Positions 18,753 to 28,501 of a DNA stretch of 54,540 bases are shown in pieces. The DNA is taken from assembly GCA_007693505.1 (NCBI GenBank), contig REDL01000067.1:1-54540 (forward strand), read 5' to 3'. Each line of letters begins with the position of its first letter. The first letter of the stretch is position 1. A program made the position numbers and the translations under genes. Under the pieces are notes generated by a model. The model was not told the origin of the DNA. It did no database searches and worked only from the letters and a program-made list of their open reading frames with translations. This DNA comes from Desulfovibrionales bacterium (GTDB lineage: Bacteria; Desulfobacterota; Desulfovibrionia; Desulfovibrionales; Desulfonatronaceae).

Positions 18753-20123
18753 TTATATATACCCGTACCCAATCGGCGAATCATCCTGTTTCTTCTTGAT
18801 CAGCGCGTTGACGATCATGTCGTAGAGATTCAACGCTCCCCGGTAGCCGACATGGAGGACACGCTGGGAACCAAATCGATCGTGGATCGGGAAGCCCACG
18901 CGAATCAGCGGAATGTTCCGGGCCCGGGCCAACCCGCGGTAGCCTTTGCTGTTGCCGACCACCAGGTCCGGTTCCAGGGCTTCGGCCTCCGCAACGATCT
19001 GGTAGAAATCCACACCGTCGCGGACCAGCGGGGGTTCTCCCGGGAACTCCTCGGTGACCGCGGCGATGGCCTCGGATAGTCCTCCGGATTCGCCGCCGGA
19101 GGCCACCAAAACCGGTTTCACCCCGATTTCACTCAAAAAGGAGGTTATACCCACAACCAGATCCTCTTCGCCGTAAACCACGGCCTTTTTCCCGGCAACG
19201 TACTTGTGGCCGTCCACCATGGCATCCAGCAACTGCCCGCGTTCCAGCGCGTAGCGACGCGGGGCGGCACAGCCGGCCAGCGACTCCAGGGTGGTGAACA
19301 GGGCATCGCTTTCACGCAGCCCGATGGGCAGTCCCAGGGAATGGTGCGTGACTCCGTATTTTTCCCGCAGCACTTCACCGGCACTGAGATCAGGCTTGAT
19401 GGTCCGGCCGAACTCGATGCTGGCCCTGGCGCCGGACATGGCCCGGACCGCATCCAGGGGCGTGCCTCCGCCGGGAATGTTTTGGTAGTCTTCCAGTGCC
19501 GGGCCATCCAGGGTTTCGGAATAATCCGGCAGAATCGTCATCGGCAGACCGAAATGAGCGAAAATGTCCTGAAGATGGCGGATGTCCTCCGGAGAAACGA
19601 AACCGGAAAAGAGATTTACGCCGTCATGCTTGGCAGCCTCTGGATCGGCCAGCTGGCCGGTCATGGCCCGGACCGCGGCATGAAACCCCTCCATGTGTGA
19701 TCCGCCATAGGACGGGGTGCTGACGTGGACCAGCGCGGGCATGTCGCCGTTCAGTCCGGCCAGACATTCCTTCTTGAACTCGTGCAAAATCATGGACACA
19801 TCGTCGCCGATGGTCTCGGTCAGGCAGGTGGTGGCAATGCCCACGGCCTGGGCCTTGTATTTGCCGATCACATTGAGCAGGCCCTGCATCAGGTTGGCCT
19901 TTCCTCCGTAGACGGCGTCCTTTTCCCCGAGGCTGGAGGAGGCGATGTCCATGGGCTCCCGAAAATGGCTGATGATATACCGCCGCATGTAGGTCGCGCA
20001 CCCCTGGGAGCCGTGCAGAAAGGGAACGCAGCCTTCCAGGCCCTTGAACGCCAATGCCGCCCCCATCGGCGTGCACATCTTGCAGGCGTTGGTGGTGGAA
20101 ACAAACGGTTCAGCCTTTTTCAT
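18753..20123 (-). CDS. nifN: Nitrogenase cofactor scaffold protein NifN
   Basis: NifN pairs with NifE to form the scaffold on which NifB-co is matured into FeMo-co. The protein starts MKKAEPFVSTTNACKMCTPM, with GGAGGG just upstream; an earlier in-frame ATG adds eight residues without a ribosome site. The order GCVPFLHGSQGC and TTCLTETIGDD matches NifK-like cluster-ligand positions adapted in NifN. The length of 456 residues is normal. It overlaps nifE by four bases (ATGA), so NifE and NifN are translationally coupled at equal stoichiometry. Confidence 0.93.
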   Translation of the reverse strand: MKKAEPFVSTTNACKMCTPMGAALAFKGLEGCVPFLHGSQGCATYMRRYIISHFREPMDIASSSLGEKDAVYGGKANLMQGLLNVIGKYKAQAVGIATTCLTETIGDDVSMILHEFKKECLAGLNGDMPALVHVSTPSYGGSHMEGFHAAVRAMTGQLADPEAAKHDGVNLFSGFVSPEDIRHLQDIFAHFGLPMTILPDYSETLDGPALEDYQNIPGGGTPLDAVRAMSGARASIEFGRTIKPDLSAGEVLREKYGVTHHSLGLPIGLRESDALFTTLESLAGCAAPRRYALERGQLLDAMVDGHKYVAGKKAVVYGEEDLVVGITSFLSEIGVKPVLVASGGESGGLSEAIAAVTEEFPGEPPLVRDGVDFYQIVAEAEALEPDLVVGNSKGYRGLARARNIPLIRVGFPIHDRFGSQRVLHVGYRGALNLYDMIVNALIKKKQDDSPIGYGYI

Positions 20124-21532
20124 GACACCCTCCCTGTTGCAGCGCATGCCGGGACGTCCGGAGATGCAATCGGCGACTTTCGTCGTCTCGGGGTGAAGTT
20201 CCAGACCGGACTGGTCACCGTGGCATGCACCTCCTTGGCGAAGTTGTACATGCCCAAGAACCCTTCCAGGGCCTCTTTGCGCTCATGGTTGTGATCACAG
20301 AAGCCGACCCCCAGCTTGTAGGCGATAGGCCGCTCCTTGACCCCACCGACAAAAATGTCGACGTCCTTTTCCTTGATGAACGCCGAGAGTTCCAAGGGAT
20401 TGGTATCATCCACGACGATCGTTCCCTCATCCGTGATCTCGGCCAATTCCTGATAATCTTCCTGGGTGCCGGTCTGAGAGCCGACCATGACCACGTCAAT
20501 GCCCAGGTGACGAAATGACTTGACCAGGGAAAAGGCCTTGAAGGCTCCGCCGACATAGATCGCCGCCTTCTTGCCCACCAAGTCTTTGCGCAACAGCTGC
20601 AGCTTGGGGTACAGGTCACGGAGTTCCTCTCTGACCAGCTCCCGGGTTCGAGTCATGATTTCCGGGTCCTTGTCCTCAAAAAATTTGGCGACTTCATACA
20701 GGGCGTCAGACATGTCCTCGATGCCGAAATAGGAAACCTTCTTGAAGGGTATGCCGTACTTCTGCTGCATCATCTTGGCCAAATCCATGGTCGCTCCGGA
20801 GCACTGGACCAGATTCAGGGCCGCGCCGTGAGCCCGGCGCACCTCCTCCACCCGTCCGTCGCCGGTGATGTTGGCCACCACCTCCACCCCCATCCGCCTG
20901 AGGTAGTCCTGAATGATCCAGATTTCTCCAGCCAGATTGAAATCGCCGAGAATATTCACGCTCAAGGGAGAAATGGCCGAGGTGTCACCGGTGCCGACAA
21001 GCGTGAACATGGCCTGGCAGGCCGCCAGATAGCCTTCCCGCTTGTTGCCCTTGAATCCTTCGGACTGGACCGGAATGACCGGGATGCCTTTTTCCGCTTC
21101 CACTTTCTTGCAAACGGCCTTCAGGTCGTCGCCGATAATACCAACAATACAGGTGGAATAGACAAACGCCGCATTGGGTTTGTGCAGGTCGATCAACTCC
21201 AGCAAAGCCTGATACAATTTTTTTTCTCCGCCGAAGATCACGTCCTTTTCACGCAAATCCGTCGAAAAACTGAGACGGTGCAGTTCAGGTCCCGAGGACA
21301 TGGCCCCACGGATGTCCCAGTTGTACACAGCGCATCCAATGGGGCCATGCACCAGGTGCAGGGCATCGGCAATGGGATAGAGCACCACCCGGGATCCGCA
21401 GAACACACAGGCCCGCTGGCTAACGGCTCCGGCCAGGCTGTTCTTGTTGCAGGAGATGGAGAAAGGCTCCGCGCCCTTTGCTCCCTTGCGCTGAATCTGT
21501 GCTTTTCGTTCCTCAAAGATCACGGGTTCCAT
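20120..21532 (-). CDS. nifE: Nitrogenase cofactor scaffold protein NifE
   Basis: NifE is the NifD-like half of the NifEN scaffold. Motifs include CVFCGSRVVLYPIADALHLVHGPIGC-type text split over residues 42-67 with conserved cysteines, YSTCIVGIIGDD and VQCSGATMDLAKMMQ. The length is 470 residues. It lies between a small [2Fe-2S] protein and nifN in the operon. The C-terminus contains a Cys close to the end (VPACAATG), not expected to be a ligand. Confidence 0.94.
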   Translation of the reverse strand: MEPVIFEERKAQIQRKGAKGAEPFSISCNKNSLAGAVSQRACVFCGSRVVLYPIADALHLVHGPIGCAVYNWDIRGAMSSGPELHRLSFSTDLREKDVIFGGEKKLYQALLELIDLHKPNAAFVYSTCIVGIIGDDLKAVCKKVEAEKGIPVIPVQSEGFKGNKREGYLAACQAMFTLVGTGDTSAISPLSVNILGDFNLAGEIWIIQDYLRRMGVEVVANITGDGRVEEVRRAHGAALNLVQCSGATMDLAKMMQQKYGIPFKKVSYFGIEDMSDALYEVAKFFEDKDPEIMTRTRELVREELRDLYPKLQLLRKDLVGKKAAIYVGGAFKAFSLVKSFRHLGIDVVMVGSQTGTQEDYQELAEITDEGTIVVDDTNPLELSAFIKEKDVDIFVGGVKERPIAYKLGVGFCDHNHERKEALEGFLGMYNFAKEVHATVTSPVWNFTPRRRKSPIASPDVPACAATGRVS

Positions 21533-21621
21533 GGTTTTCTCGCTTTGCTATTTGGTGGTGTAGGGCGTGGTTTGCAGCTGTTCCAAAAGGTCCGTCACGG
21601 CCACAAACCACCATCCGCCCG

Positions 21622-21921
21622 TTACAGCAGATATTCCTTGGCGGGCTGGCCCTCTTCCAACCCGTCCAGGATGGCATCCACCGCATCTTCGCTATCCACT
21701 TTCCCGAACCACCATCCTTCGGGATAAACGACCATCACCGGACCGTTTTCGCACTGCTTCAGACACCCTGTGCTGGTCACCAGAACGTCCAGACCGCGGT
21801 CCAGAATCTCTTCGTCAATATAGGGCAACAGACCAATTGTACTTTTATGGCAAACCCCCTTGGGCTCACCCTTGGTCCGAAAACTGGCGCAAACAAACAA
21901 ATGATGCTTTGGCTTTTCCAC
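21622..21921 (-). CDS. Thioredoxin-like [2Fe-2S] ferredoxin of the nif operon
   Basis: The 99-residue protein has a thioredoxin-like [2Fe-2S] ferredoxin pattern: Cys in HLFVCASFRTKGEPKGVC and the pair CLKQC, four ligands in the order found in the clostridial 2Fe-2S ferredoxin. PVMVVYPEGWW is the usual continuation of this fold. Homologues encoded beside nifK/nifE in anaerobes are thought to interact with the MoFe protein or serve in cofactor assembly; the exact role here is inferred from position only. Confidence 0.88.
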   Translation of the reverse strand: MEKPKHHLFVCASFRTKGEPKGVCHKSTIGLLPYIDEEILDRGLDVLVTSTGCLKQCENGPVMVVYPEGWWFGKVDSEDAVDAILDGLEEGQPAKEYLL

Positions 21922-22010
21922 GTTATTTCTCCTCGCCTATCCCAGCGCATCCCCTTGGCCGCCCTGGTTTTTCATGTTTCCGTATTCCCTACGGCAATCT
22001 TCAAGAAGCC

Positions 22011-22073
22011 TTCTGACTCCTGAATCCTGACTCCTGAATTCCGTTCTCCGTCCCCTGCCTGCTGTCCTCTGAC
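22011..22073. repeat. Degenerate heptamer repeats in the ferredoxin-nifK spacer
   Basis: Read on the minus strand, the stretch contains GGAATTC, AGGAGTC, AGGATTC, AGGAGTC, AGAAG, followed by looser purine-rich units. The unit length of seven and the AGRANTC consensus match the run at 18697-18744. It directly follows the nifK stop. Confidence 0.65.
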
Positions 22074-23453
22074 CTAGTACGTCAACTCGAAGCAATCTTC
22101 CGGAGCGTCGCGGTCAATGCGGGTCAGCAGGGCGTCCAGAATCTTTTCCAGTAGGCGCAATCCGCCCTTATAGCCGACCGTGGGAAAGTACTGATGACCG
22201 ACGCGATCAATAATCGGGAAGCCGTGGCGGATCAGTGGGATGTCCTCGTCCCGGGCGATGTATTTGCAGTAGGTGTTGCCGATGAGCAGATCCACGGGAT
22301 CATTCTTGATCCACTGATGCAGCAGGAACATATCCCCAAGAGCCTTGACATTGACCGGAAAGGGACTGTCCTTGGTGATTTCCTTGATCCGGGCCTCGAA
22401 CTTCTTGCCCGGCGTTCCGGTGACGATGTGCACGGGGCACATGTCGATGGAGGTCAGGAATTCGGTCAAAGCGATGACCTGGTCCGGATCGCCCACCAGG
22501 GCCACCTTTTTGTGGTAGAAGTACTGGTGCATGTCCGAAATCAAATCCACCAGCTGCCCGCGCTCATGGGCGATCAGGTCCGGAACGTGGCGGCCGGTGA
22601 TCATGCGCAGGGCGTCAATGAACCGGTCCGTGGCCTTCAGGCCGATGGGCAGGTCCAAAATCTTGCAAGGAACTTTGTGGGTGCTGTCCAAATACTTGGC
22701 GCCCTCGGCCGAGGCCCATTCGCCCAGAGCCAGGGTCCCGATGCTGTCCCCCGTGGAGCGCAACTCGGGAACGGTCGTACCGCCGTCCGGGAACATTTTG
22801 TACTCGCCGGTCAGCGGGCCATTGAGCACGCCGGAGGTATCCGGAAAAAGGATTGTCTGCACACCCATGGCCGTGGCCAGACGCTTGAGTTCCTCCATGT
22901 CCGAGGGCTCCACAAAACCGGGAATGATGTTCACCTTGCCATTCTTCTTTCCGGTCTTCTCGGAAAACCCCTTCAACGTGCCCATGACCATGTTCGCGAA
23001 ACCGGTCACATGGGAACCCACATAACTGGGGGTGGAGGCGCTGACCACGAACTTGCCCTCGGGAATCTTTCCCTCCTGGCGGGCCTTGTCCGTAATCTGG
23101 GGCACGTCATCCCCAATGGTTTCGGACAGGCACGTGGTGTGCACGGCGATTACGTCAGGTTCATACACGGTGAAGATATTGTTGATGGCCTGGAGCAGAT
23201 TGGCCTGGCCGCCAAAAACGGACGCCCCTTCGGTAAACGAACTGGTGGCCGCGGAAACCGGCTCCTTGTAGTGCTTGGTCAGCGCGCTGCGGTGATAGGC
23301 GCAGCACCCCTGGGAACCGTGGCTGTGCGGCAGGCATCCATGGATGCCCAGGGCCGCGTACATGGCGCCCACGGGCTGGCAGGTCTTGGCCGGGTTGATG
23401 GACAGCGCCTTGCGTTCCTTGATTTCTACTGGAGTGTGTCGGAGTAATGTCAT
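22074..23453 (-). CDS. nifK: Nitrogenase MoFe protein beta subunit
   Basis: NifK forms the alpha2-beta2 MoFe protein with NifD and shares the P-cluster. Cysteine ligands are seen in KTCQPVGAMYA, GSQGCCAYH and HTTCLSETIGDD. At 459 residues it lacks the N-terminal extension of about 50 residues found in Azotobacter-type NifK; this short form is typical of clostridial/anaerobe nitrogenases. It follows nifD after 19 bp, so the pair is co-transcribed. SSFTEGASVFGGQANL is conserved. Confidence 0.97.
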   Translation of the reverse strand: MTLLRHTPVEIKERKALSINPAKTCQPVGAMYAALGIHGCLPHSHGSQGCCAYHRSALTKHYKEPVSAATSSFTEGASVFGGQANLLQAINNIFTVYEPDVIAVHTTCLSETIGDDVPQITDKARQEGKIPEGKFVVSASTPSYVGSHVTGFANMVMGTLKGFSEKTGKKNGKVNIIPGFVEPSDMEELKRLATAMGVQTILFPDTSGVLNGPLTGEYKMFPDGGTTVPELRSTGDSIGTLALGEWASAEGAKYLDSTHKVPCKILDLPIGLKATDRFIDALRMITGRHVPDLIAHERGQLVDLISDMHQYFYHKKVALVGDPDQVIALTEFLTSIDMCPVHIVTGTPGKKFEARIKEITKDSPFPVNVKALGDMFLLHQWIKNDPVDLLIGNTYCKYIARDEDIPLIRHGFPIIDRVGHQYFPTVGYKGGLRLLEKILDALLTRIDRDAPEDCFELTY

Positions 23454-23472
23454 GATTGTATCCTTCCTTCGC

Positions 23473-25116
23473 TTATTCCCAGACGTACGTTGCGGAAAGT
23501 TCCGGCTTCTCCTGCCAAGGGGCCTTCATGTAGGACCAGACCTTGCTGTTGATCATCCGGTCGATATCCCTGAAGAAATTGATGGCGCCCTTGAATCCGG
23601 CATAGGGACCGCCGATGTCGTAGTTGTGCAGCTGCTTCAGCGGAATGCCCAGCTTCTGAACCGAGTATTTTTCCTTGATGCCGGCGCAGAAGATGTCCGG
23701 CTTCATGATTTCGATCAGCTTCTCGGCCTCGTACTGGTTCACGTCGTCGATAACCAGGGACTTGTTCGGCATATCCGGAATCATTCCCGCGTAGTCCTTG
23801 AACTTGAATCCGGCTTCTTCCAGCTTTTTCAGCTCTTCCTCGGTCTTGCGCGGATTGTAGTTTTCCGTGCAGGCCTCGACCTCCAGCTCTTCGATGTTCC
23901 GGCTGTCCGCGTCGATCTTGATCTCCGGAATGACGTGGCGGCCCTCATAATCGTCGCGGTGGGCGAACTCGTATCCCGCGGAAATGGTCCGCATGCCGAT
24001 CTCGTTGAACAGTTCCTGGTAGTGGTGGGCCCGGGAGCCGCCGACGAAAAGCATGGCCGTCTTGCCTTCGGTCCGGGAACGCACGTCATCCATGACCGTT
24101 TTGATATCCGGCATCTCCGCGGCAATCACGGCCTCCACCCGCTCGGTCAGCTTGGGTGAATCGAAGTACTGGGCGATTTTGCGCAGGGATTTGGCCGTGG
24201 CCTCCGCCCCGATGAAATTTACCTTGATCCAGGGAATCCCGTACTTGGTCTCCATCATTTCCGCGACGTAGTTGATGGAGCGGTGGCACATGACCGTGTT
24301 CAGATCCGCGTTGTGGGCCGTGGCAAACTGCTCGTAGGTGGAGTTGCCGCTGAAGGTGGAGACCACGGTGATCCCGCAGGCGTCCAGAATCCGGTCGATT
24401 TCAAACCCGTCACCGCCGATATTATACTCACCCAGCAGATTGATCTTGAACTCGCCGACCTTGACCGCCCCTTCGGTACCCAAAACGTGCTTGAAGATCT
24501 GGTTGTTGGCGATGTGGTGCCCCGCGGACTGGCTGACACCCTTGTAGCCCTCGCAGCTGAACCCGAAAATATTGATCCCCAGCTTTTCCCTCATTTCCTT
24601 GGACACGGCATGGACATCGTCGCCGATCAGGCCCACCGGACAGGTGGAAAATACGGCGATAGCCTTGGGATTGAAGAGTTCGTAGGCTTCCTGAATGGCC
24701 TGCTTCAGCTTCTTTTCCCCACCGAAGACAATGTCGTTCTCGTTCATGTCCGTGGAAAAGGCGTAGGTCATGAAGTTTTCGTCCGCGTCGGTTTCGGTGT
24801 GGGTCTGATTGCGCCGGGTCAACCAGGAATAGAAGCCGCAGCCGATGGGACCGTGAGTGATGTTCACGATATCCCTGGTCGGGCCGAGAATAACGCCCTT
24901 GCAACCGGCATAGGTGCACCCGCGCATGGTGATGATTCCCGGGATGGTCCGGACGTTGGCGCCCATTTCCGGAGTCGTTGCGCCCTCCGCCTCGTTGACC
25001 ATGATCTGCTTGGCCCGCTTGCGGGCCACTTTAGTAGGGTATTTCTTCAACAGATCCTGCACGATATCAGTGGGATCCATCTTGACGGCCTTTTTCTTCT
25101 TCGCGATGGTGCTCAT
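23473..25116 (-). CDS. nifD: Nitrogenase MoFe protein alpha subunit
   Basis: NifD carries FeMo-co. Its Cys ligand is in MCHRSINY and its His ligand in QLHNYDIGGPYAGF; P-cluster cysteines lie in MRGCTYAGCKG, GPIGCGFYSW and FSTCPVGLIGDD. The start at 25116 (MSTIAKKKK) is chosen because AGGAGG lies four bases upstream, giving 547 residues. It is longer than Azotobacter NifD by an insertion of about 50 residues around the RNIEELEVEACTEN region. Such an insertion plus a short NifK characterises the clostridial-type enzyme. The gene follows nifI2 by 23 bp. Confidence 0.97.
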   Translation of the reverse strand: MSTIAKKKKAVKMDPTDIVQDLLKKYPTKVARKRAKQIMVNEAEGATTPEMGANVRTIPGIITMRGCTYAGCKGVILGPTRDIVNITHGPIGCGFYSWLTRRNQTHTETDADENFMTYAFSTDMNENDIVFGGEKKLKQAIQEAYELFNPKAIAVFSTCPVGLIGDDVHAVSKEMREKLGINIFGFSCEGYKGVSQSAGHHIANNQIFKHVLGTEGAVKVGEFKINLLGEYNIGGDGFEIDRILDACGITVVSTFSGNSTYEQFATAHNADLNTVMCHRSINYVAEMMETKYGIPWIKVNFIGAEATAKSLRKIAQYFDSPKLTERVEAVIAAEMPDIKTVMDDVRSRTEGKTAMLFVGGSRAHHYQELFNEIGMRTISAGYEFAHRDDYEGRHVIPEIKIDADSRNIEELEVEACTENYNPRKTEEELKKLEEAGFKFKDYAGMIPDMPNKSLVIDDVNQYEAEKLIEIMKPDIFCAGIKEKYSVQKLGIPLKQLHNYDIGGPYAGFKGAINFFRDIDRMINSKVWSYMKAPWQEKPELSATYVWE

Positions 25117-25139
25117 GCTTCCTCCTGGCTCAGCCAATC

Positions 25140-25514
25140 TTAATCGATTGATTTGTTTCCTTTTTCTCCAGTGCGGACCCGAACGGAGTCAAACACCGGA
25201 CAGACAAAAATCTTCCCGTCTCCAGGCTTGCCGGTCTTGTTCACATCGATAATGGTTTCCACCACATCCTCCACCTGATCATCGGCAACGATCACCGAAA
25301 AAACCCGCTTGGGATACAGTCGTCCCTTTTCTCCGAGCAATTCGGAGGCTTCTTCGTAGCCTTTTTCCGCCCCTTTGAGCAGAGCGGAATTGATCAGCCC
25401 CTTGCCGCGCCCCTGGGCTTCCAGGGCGAAGAAGGCAGGAATGCCCGCTTCGGCCAGTGCCTCTTTGGTCTTGTTGACCATGTTCATCCGGATAACGGCG
25501 GTGATCTCTTTCAT
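25140..25514 (-). CDS. nifI2: PII-like nitrogenase regulator NifI2
   Basis: This PII-family protein acts with NifI1 to block NifH-NifD/K interaction post-translationally when fixed nitrogen is plentiful, a mechanism known from methanogens and anaerobic bacteria. It has 124 residues, the PII beta-strand pattern (VIRMNMVNKTKEAL), an extended T-loop region and the C-terminal GDGKIFVCPV strand. It begins inside the nifI1 stop codon (4-bp ATGA overlap). The position between nifH and nifD is diagnostic of nifI genes. Confidence 0.93.
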   Translation of the reverse strand: MKEITAVIRMNMVNKTKEALAEAGIPAFFALEAQGRGKGLINSALLKGAEKGYEEASELLGEKGRLYPKRVFSVIVADDQVEDVVETIIDVNKTGKPGDGKIFVCPVFDSVRVRTGEKGNKSID

Positions 25515-25870
25515 ACGCCGACCCCCTTCAGGTCCGCCCCTTCCGTCTCCTTGACGCCGGAACTGATGGTGTACATTTCCTCTACAGGGCTGATGAAGAT
25601 TTTTCCGTCGCCAAAAGCGCCCTTCTCACCGGTGCGGGCTCCCTCCATGATCGTCTTGACCACGAAGTCCTTGTCCATTTCACCAACCACGCTCATCAGC
25701 AAAACCTTGGGGATCTCGTCATAGGTGATCTCCCCGATCTTGATGCCGCGCTGCTTGCCGCGACCAGCCACGGAAAATTTGGTGACCGCCGGATACCCGG
25801 CATCCATCAACAGCTTCAAAACATCATCAACCTTTTCAGGCCGTACAATGGCTCGGACCATCATCAACAT
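25511..25870 (-). CDS. nifI1: PII-like nitrogenase regulator NifI1
   Basis: The 119-residue protein starts MLMMVRAIVRPEKVDDVLKL, carries GRGKQRGIKIG in the T-loop and ends with GDGKIFISPVEEMYTI. It is the partner of NifI2 in an ADP/ATP- and 2-oxoglutarate-responsive switch of nitrogenase activity. It is 70 bp downstream of nifH and overlaps nifI2 by four bases. No draT/draG pair is seen in the window, which fits reliance on NifI control. Confidence 0.93.
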   Translation of the reverse strand: MLMMVRAIVRPEKVDDVLKLLMDAGYPAVTKFSVAGRGKQRGIKIGEITYDEIPKVLLMSVVGEMDKDFVVKTIMEGARTGEKGAFGDGKIFISPVEEMYTISSGVKETEGADLKGVGV

Positions 25871-25939
25871 TGCATTTCTCCCTCTTGGTTCATACGTGAA
25901 TCGGAATAGTTTCAGCCAAATGGGTCGACACGACCGTGC

Positions 25940-26845
<906 letters not shown>

Positions 26846-26915
26846 TCAGCAAACTAACCATTAAATTTCAAAATGATATGAATTATTTTTGCGTCCATCC
26901 CATTTGCACAAAAGA

Positions 26916-26962
26916 TTGTGGGACACGACAAAACAATCAAACATTTTTGTAGCATCCTACAA
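26916..26962. promoter_or_regulatory. Paired TTGT-N8-ACAA sites between nifH and nifV
   Basis: Two palindromic half-site pairs are seen: TTGTGGGACACGACAA (26916-26931) and TTGTAGCATCCTACAA (26947-26962). Their centres are 31 bp apart, close to three helical turns. The second is a perfect 6-bp inverted repeat around CATC and lies almost exactly midway between the two sigma-54 promoters. The classical NifA site is TGT-N10-ACA; here the spacer is N8, so the bound factor may be a NifA variant or a different regulator. Function is inferred. Confidence 0.6.
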
Positions 26963-26969
26963 TTTAGTT

Positions 26970-26982
26970 TGATGTAACATCA
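26970..26982. promoter_or_regulatory. Symmetric TGATGTAACATCA site in the nif spacer
   Basis: A 13-base palindrome (TGATGT-A-ACATCA) stands beside the TTGT-N8-ACAA pair. It may be another operator; I do not recognise the factor. Confidence 0.35.
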
Positions 26983-27083
26983 CTCTCTTCCGTGTCCGCT
27001 TGATGACCAAAGATCCGGCAAAGCCCTTTTTCCGGCTGTTTTGCCTGGCGATTCACCTGCTCCGCCTCCAAACAGAAGGGGAG

Positions 27084-27098
27084 TGGCATTGATTGTGC
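27084..27098 (+). promoter_or_regulatory. Sigma-54-like promoter of the nifV-type gene
   Basis: TGGCATTGATTGTGC has GG and GC ten bases apart and matches the -24 box TGGCA; the -12 box reads GTGC instead of TTGC. The start point would be near 27110, about 95 nt before the start codon. The site is divergent from the nifH promoter and shares the same spacer. Confidence 0.65.
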
Positions 27099-27204
27099 TG
27101 TATTGCTGTCTGCAGGGTGAAAGGACTTCAAAAATTTTTCGAGCTACAACCCTGCCGATGGAATGGGGTCGCACCACGAAAAAAAGCAGAATGGGGAAAT
27201 CTCA

Positions 27205-28338
27205 ATGCTCTTAGACAGTACGCTACGGGAAGGGGCCCAGATGTACGGGGTCTATTTCACGGACACCATGCGCCGAGAGATCCTTGCGGGATTGATCCGC
27301 TGCGGTGTGGAGGAAGTGGAAATCGGCTGGGCTGGCCAGGATGGACTGCAAGGGTTGCTGCAGCATGCCCGGCGAATTGATCCGGCCGAAAATTGTGCGC
27401 TCACCGTCTGGTCGCCACTGCGCCGCCTGGACCTGGAAACCATGGCTGCCATGGGCGTCCGGCGCCTGCAATTCGGTGTCCCGGTTTCAGATGCGCACCT
27501 AAAAAACCGTCTGGCTCTGGACCGGAAAGGTCTCCTCCGACGATTGCGAACTATCCTCCAGCAGGCCGTGGACCTGAATATCTCCTTTATCGGGGTAGGC
27601 CTGGAGGATGTTTCCCGAGCGGATATGGATTTTGCGCTCCAGGTTGCCCGGGAGGTGGAATTGTCAGGGGGGCAGCGGATTCGCCTTTCGGACACGGTGG
27701 GCCTGCTGACGCCGCTGGAAACGGCAAGACTTATACAGCGCTTCGTGCGCCAAACCGACCTGCTGGTGGGGTTTCACGGCCATGATGATTTTGGTATGGG
27801 CACAGCCAATGCGGTCACGGCGCTGGCTTCCGGAGCGCAGAGTGTGGACGTATCCGTCCTGGGCATCGGAGAGCGCTCCGGAATCGCTGCGCTGGAGGAA
27901 GTCGCCGCGCACCTGAATGTCCGACAAGGAGCGGAATATAATTTGTCGGAATGTGTCAGCCTGGCTCGTGCGGTCGCCGAGGCAGCCGATATCTCCGTCG
28001 CCCGCAACAAGGCCCTGGTGGGTGACGACATTTTTGCCTGTGAAACCGGACTGCATCTTCAGGGGATAGCCAAGGCCCCGGCCTTGTTCGAGCCCTTTGC
28101 CCCGGAGCAGGTTGCCGGAACCCGAAAGCTCAGCCTGGGGGGCAAGTCCGGAAAAGCCGCGGTGCATCTGGCCGCGGATCGCCAGGGTATCAGCTTGTCT
28201 GGGCAACGGATGGAAATCCTGACCCGCCGCGTCCGTGAACTCTCGCAGTCCCTGGCCCGACCGTTGCGTGATGAGGAATTTCAGGTGTTGGTCGATACAA
28301 CGGCCGAGCACCATGCCGTCCACCTGGACAGGGAGTGA
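27205..28338 (+). CDS. nifV: NifV-type homocitrate synthase
   Basis: It probably condenses acetyl-CoA and 2-oxoglutarate to homocitrate, the organic ligand of FeMo-co. The DRE-TIM motif near the N-terminus appears as DSTLREGAQ, and the metal-binding signature GFHGHDDFGMGTANAV is present in the middle; GERSGIAALEEV follows. The start at 27205 (MLLDSTLREGAQ) has GGGGA upstream; a start at 27163 would add 14 unconserved residues. At 377 residues it matches NifV rather than the larger isopropylmalate synthases. Divergent transcription from nifH under a sigma-54-like promoter supports a role in nitrogen fixation. Confidence 0.9.
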   Translation: MLLDSTLREGAQMYGVYFTDTMRREILAGLIRCGVEEVEIGWAGQDGLQGLLQHARRIDPAENCALTVWSPLRRLDLETMAAMGVRRLQFGVPVSDAHLKNRLALDRKGLLRRLRTILQQAVDLNISFIGVGLEDVSRADMDFALQVAREVELSGGQRIRLSDTVGLLTPLETARLIQRFVRQTDLLVGFHGHDDFGMGTANAVTALASGAQSVDVSVLGIGERSGIAALEEVAAHLNVRQGAEYNLSECVSLARAVAEAADISVARNKALVGDDIFACETGLHLQGIAKAPALFEPFAPEQVAGTRKLSLGGKSGKAAVHLAADRQGISLSGQRMEILTRRVRELSQSLARPLRDEEFQVLVDTTAEHHAVHLDRE

Positions 28339-28429
28339 TCCCGGACGGAGGTACGGCAGGACCATGCATTGTGAACGGCCGTCCTTCTGGAGGTGACATC
28401 CCATCAAACAAAAGCGTGCGGACATGGTC

Positions 28430-28456
28430 TAAAGAAACTCTGCGTTCTGACCGATA
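28430..28456 (+). promoter_or_regulatory. Sigma-28 (FliA)-like promoter
   Basis: TAAAG and CCGATA are separated as in flagellar-class promoters (TAAA-N15-GCCGATAA), with one extra base in the spacer. The site is 46 bp upstream of the small gene at 28502. A motility sigma factor would fit the proposed family of that gene. Confidence 0.55.
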
Positions 28457-28501
28457 CAACCAAGAAGGCATCGTTGTTGAATCGGCCAACAAGGAGGAAT
28501 T

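Noticed and set aside
22194-23447. A 417-codon + strand frame opposite nifK
   Set aside because: It is the shadow of nifK; the minus-strand frame has all nitrogenase motifs.
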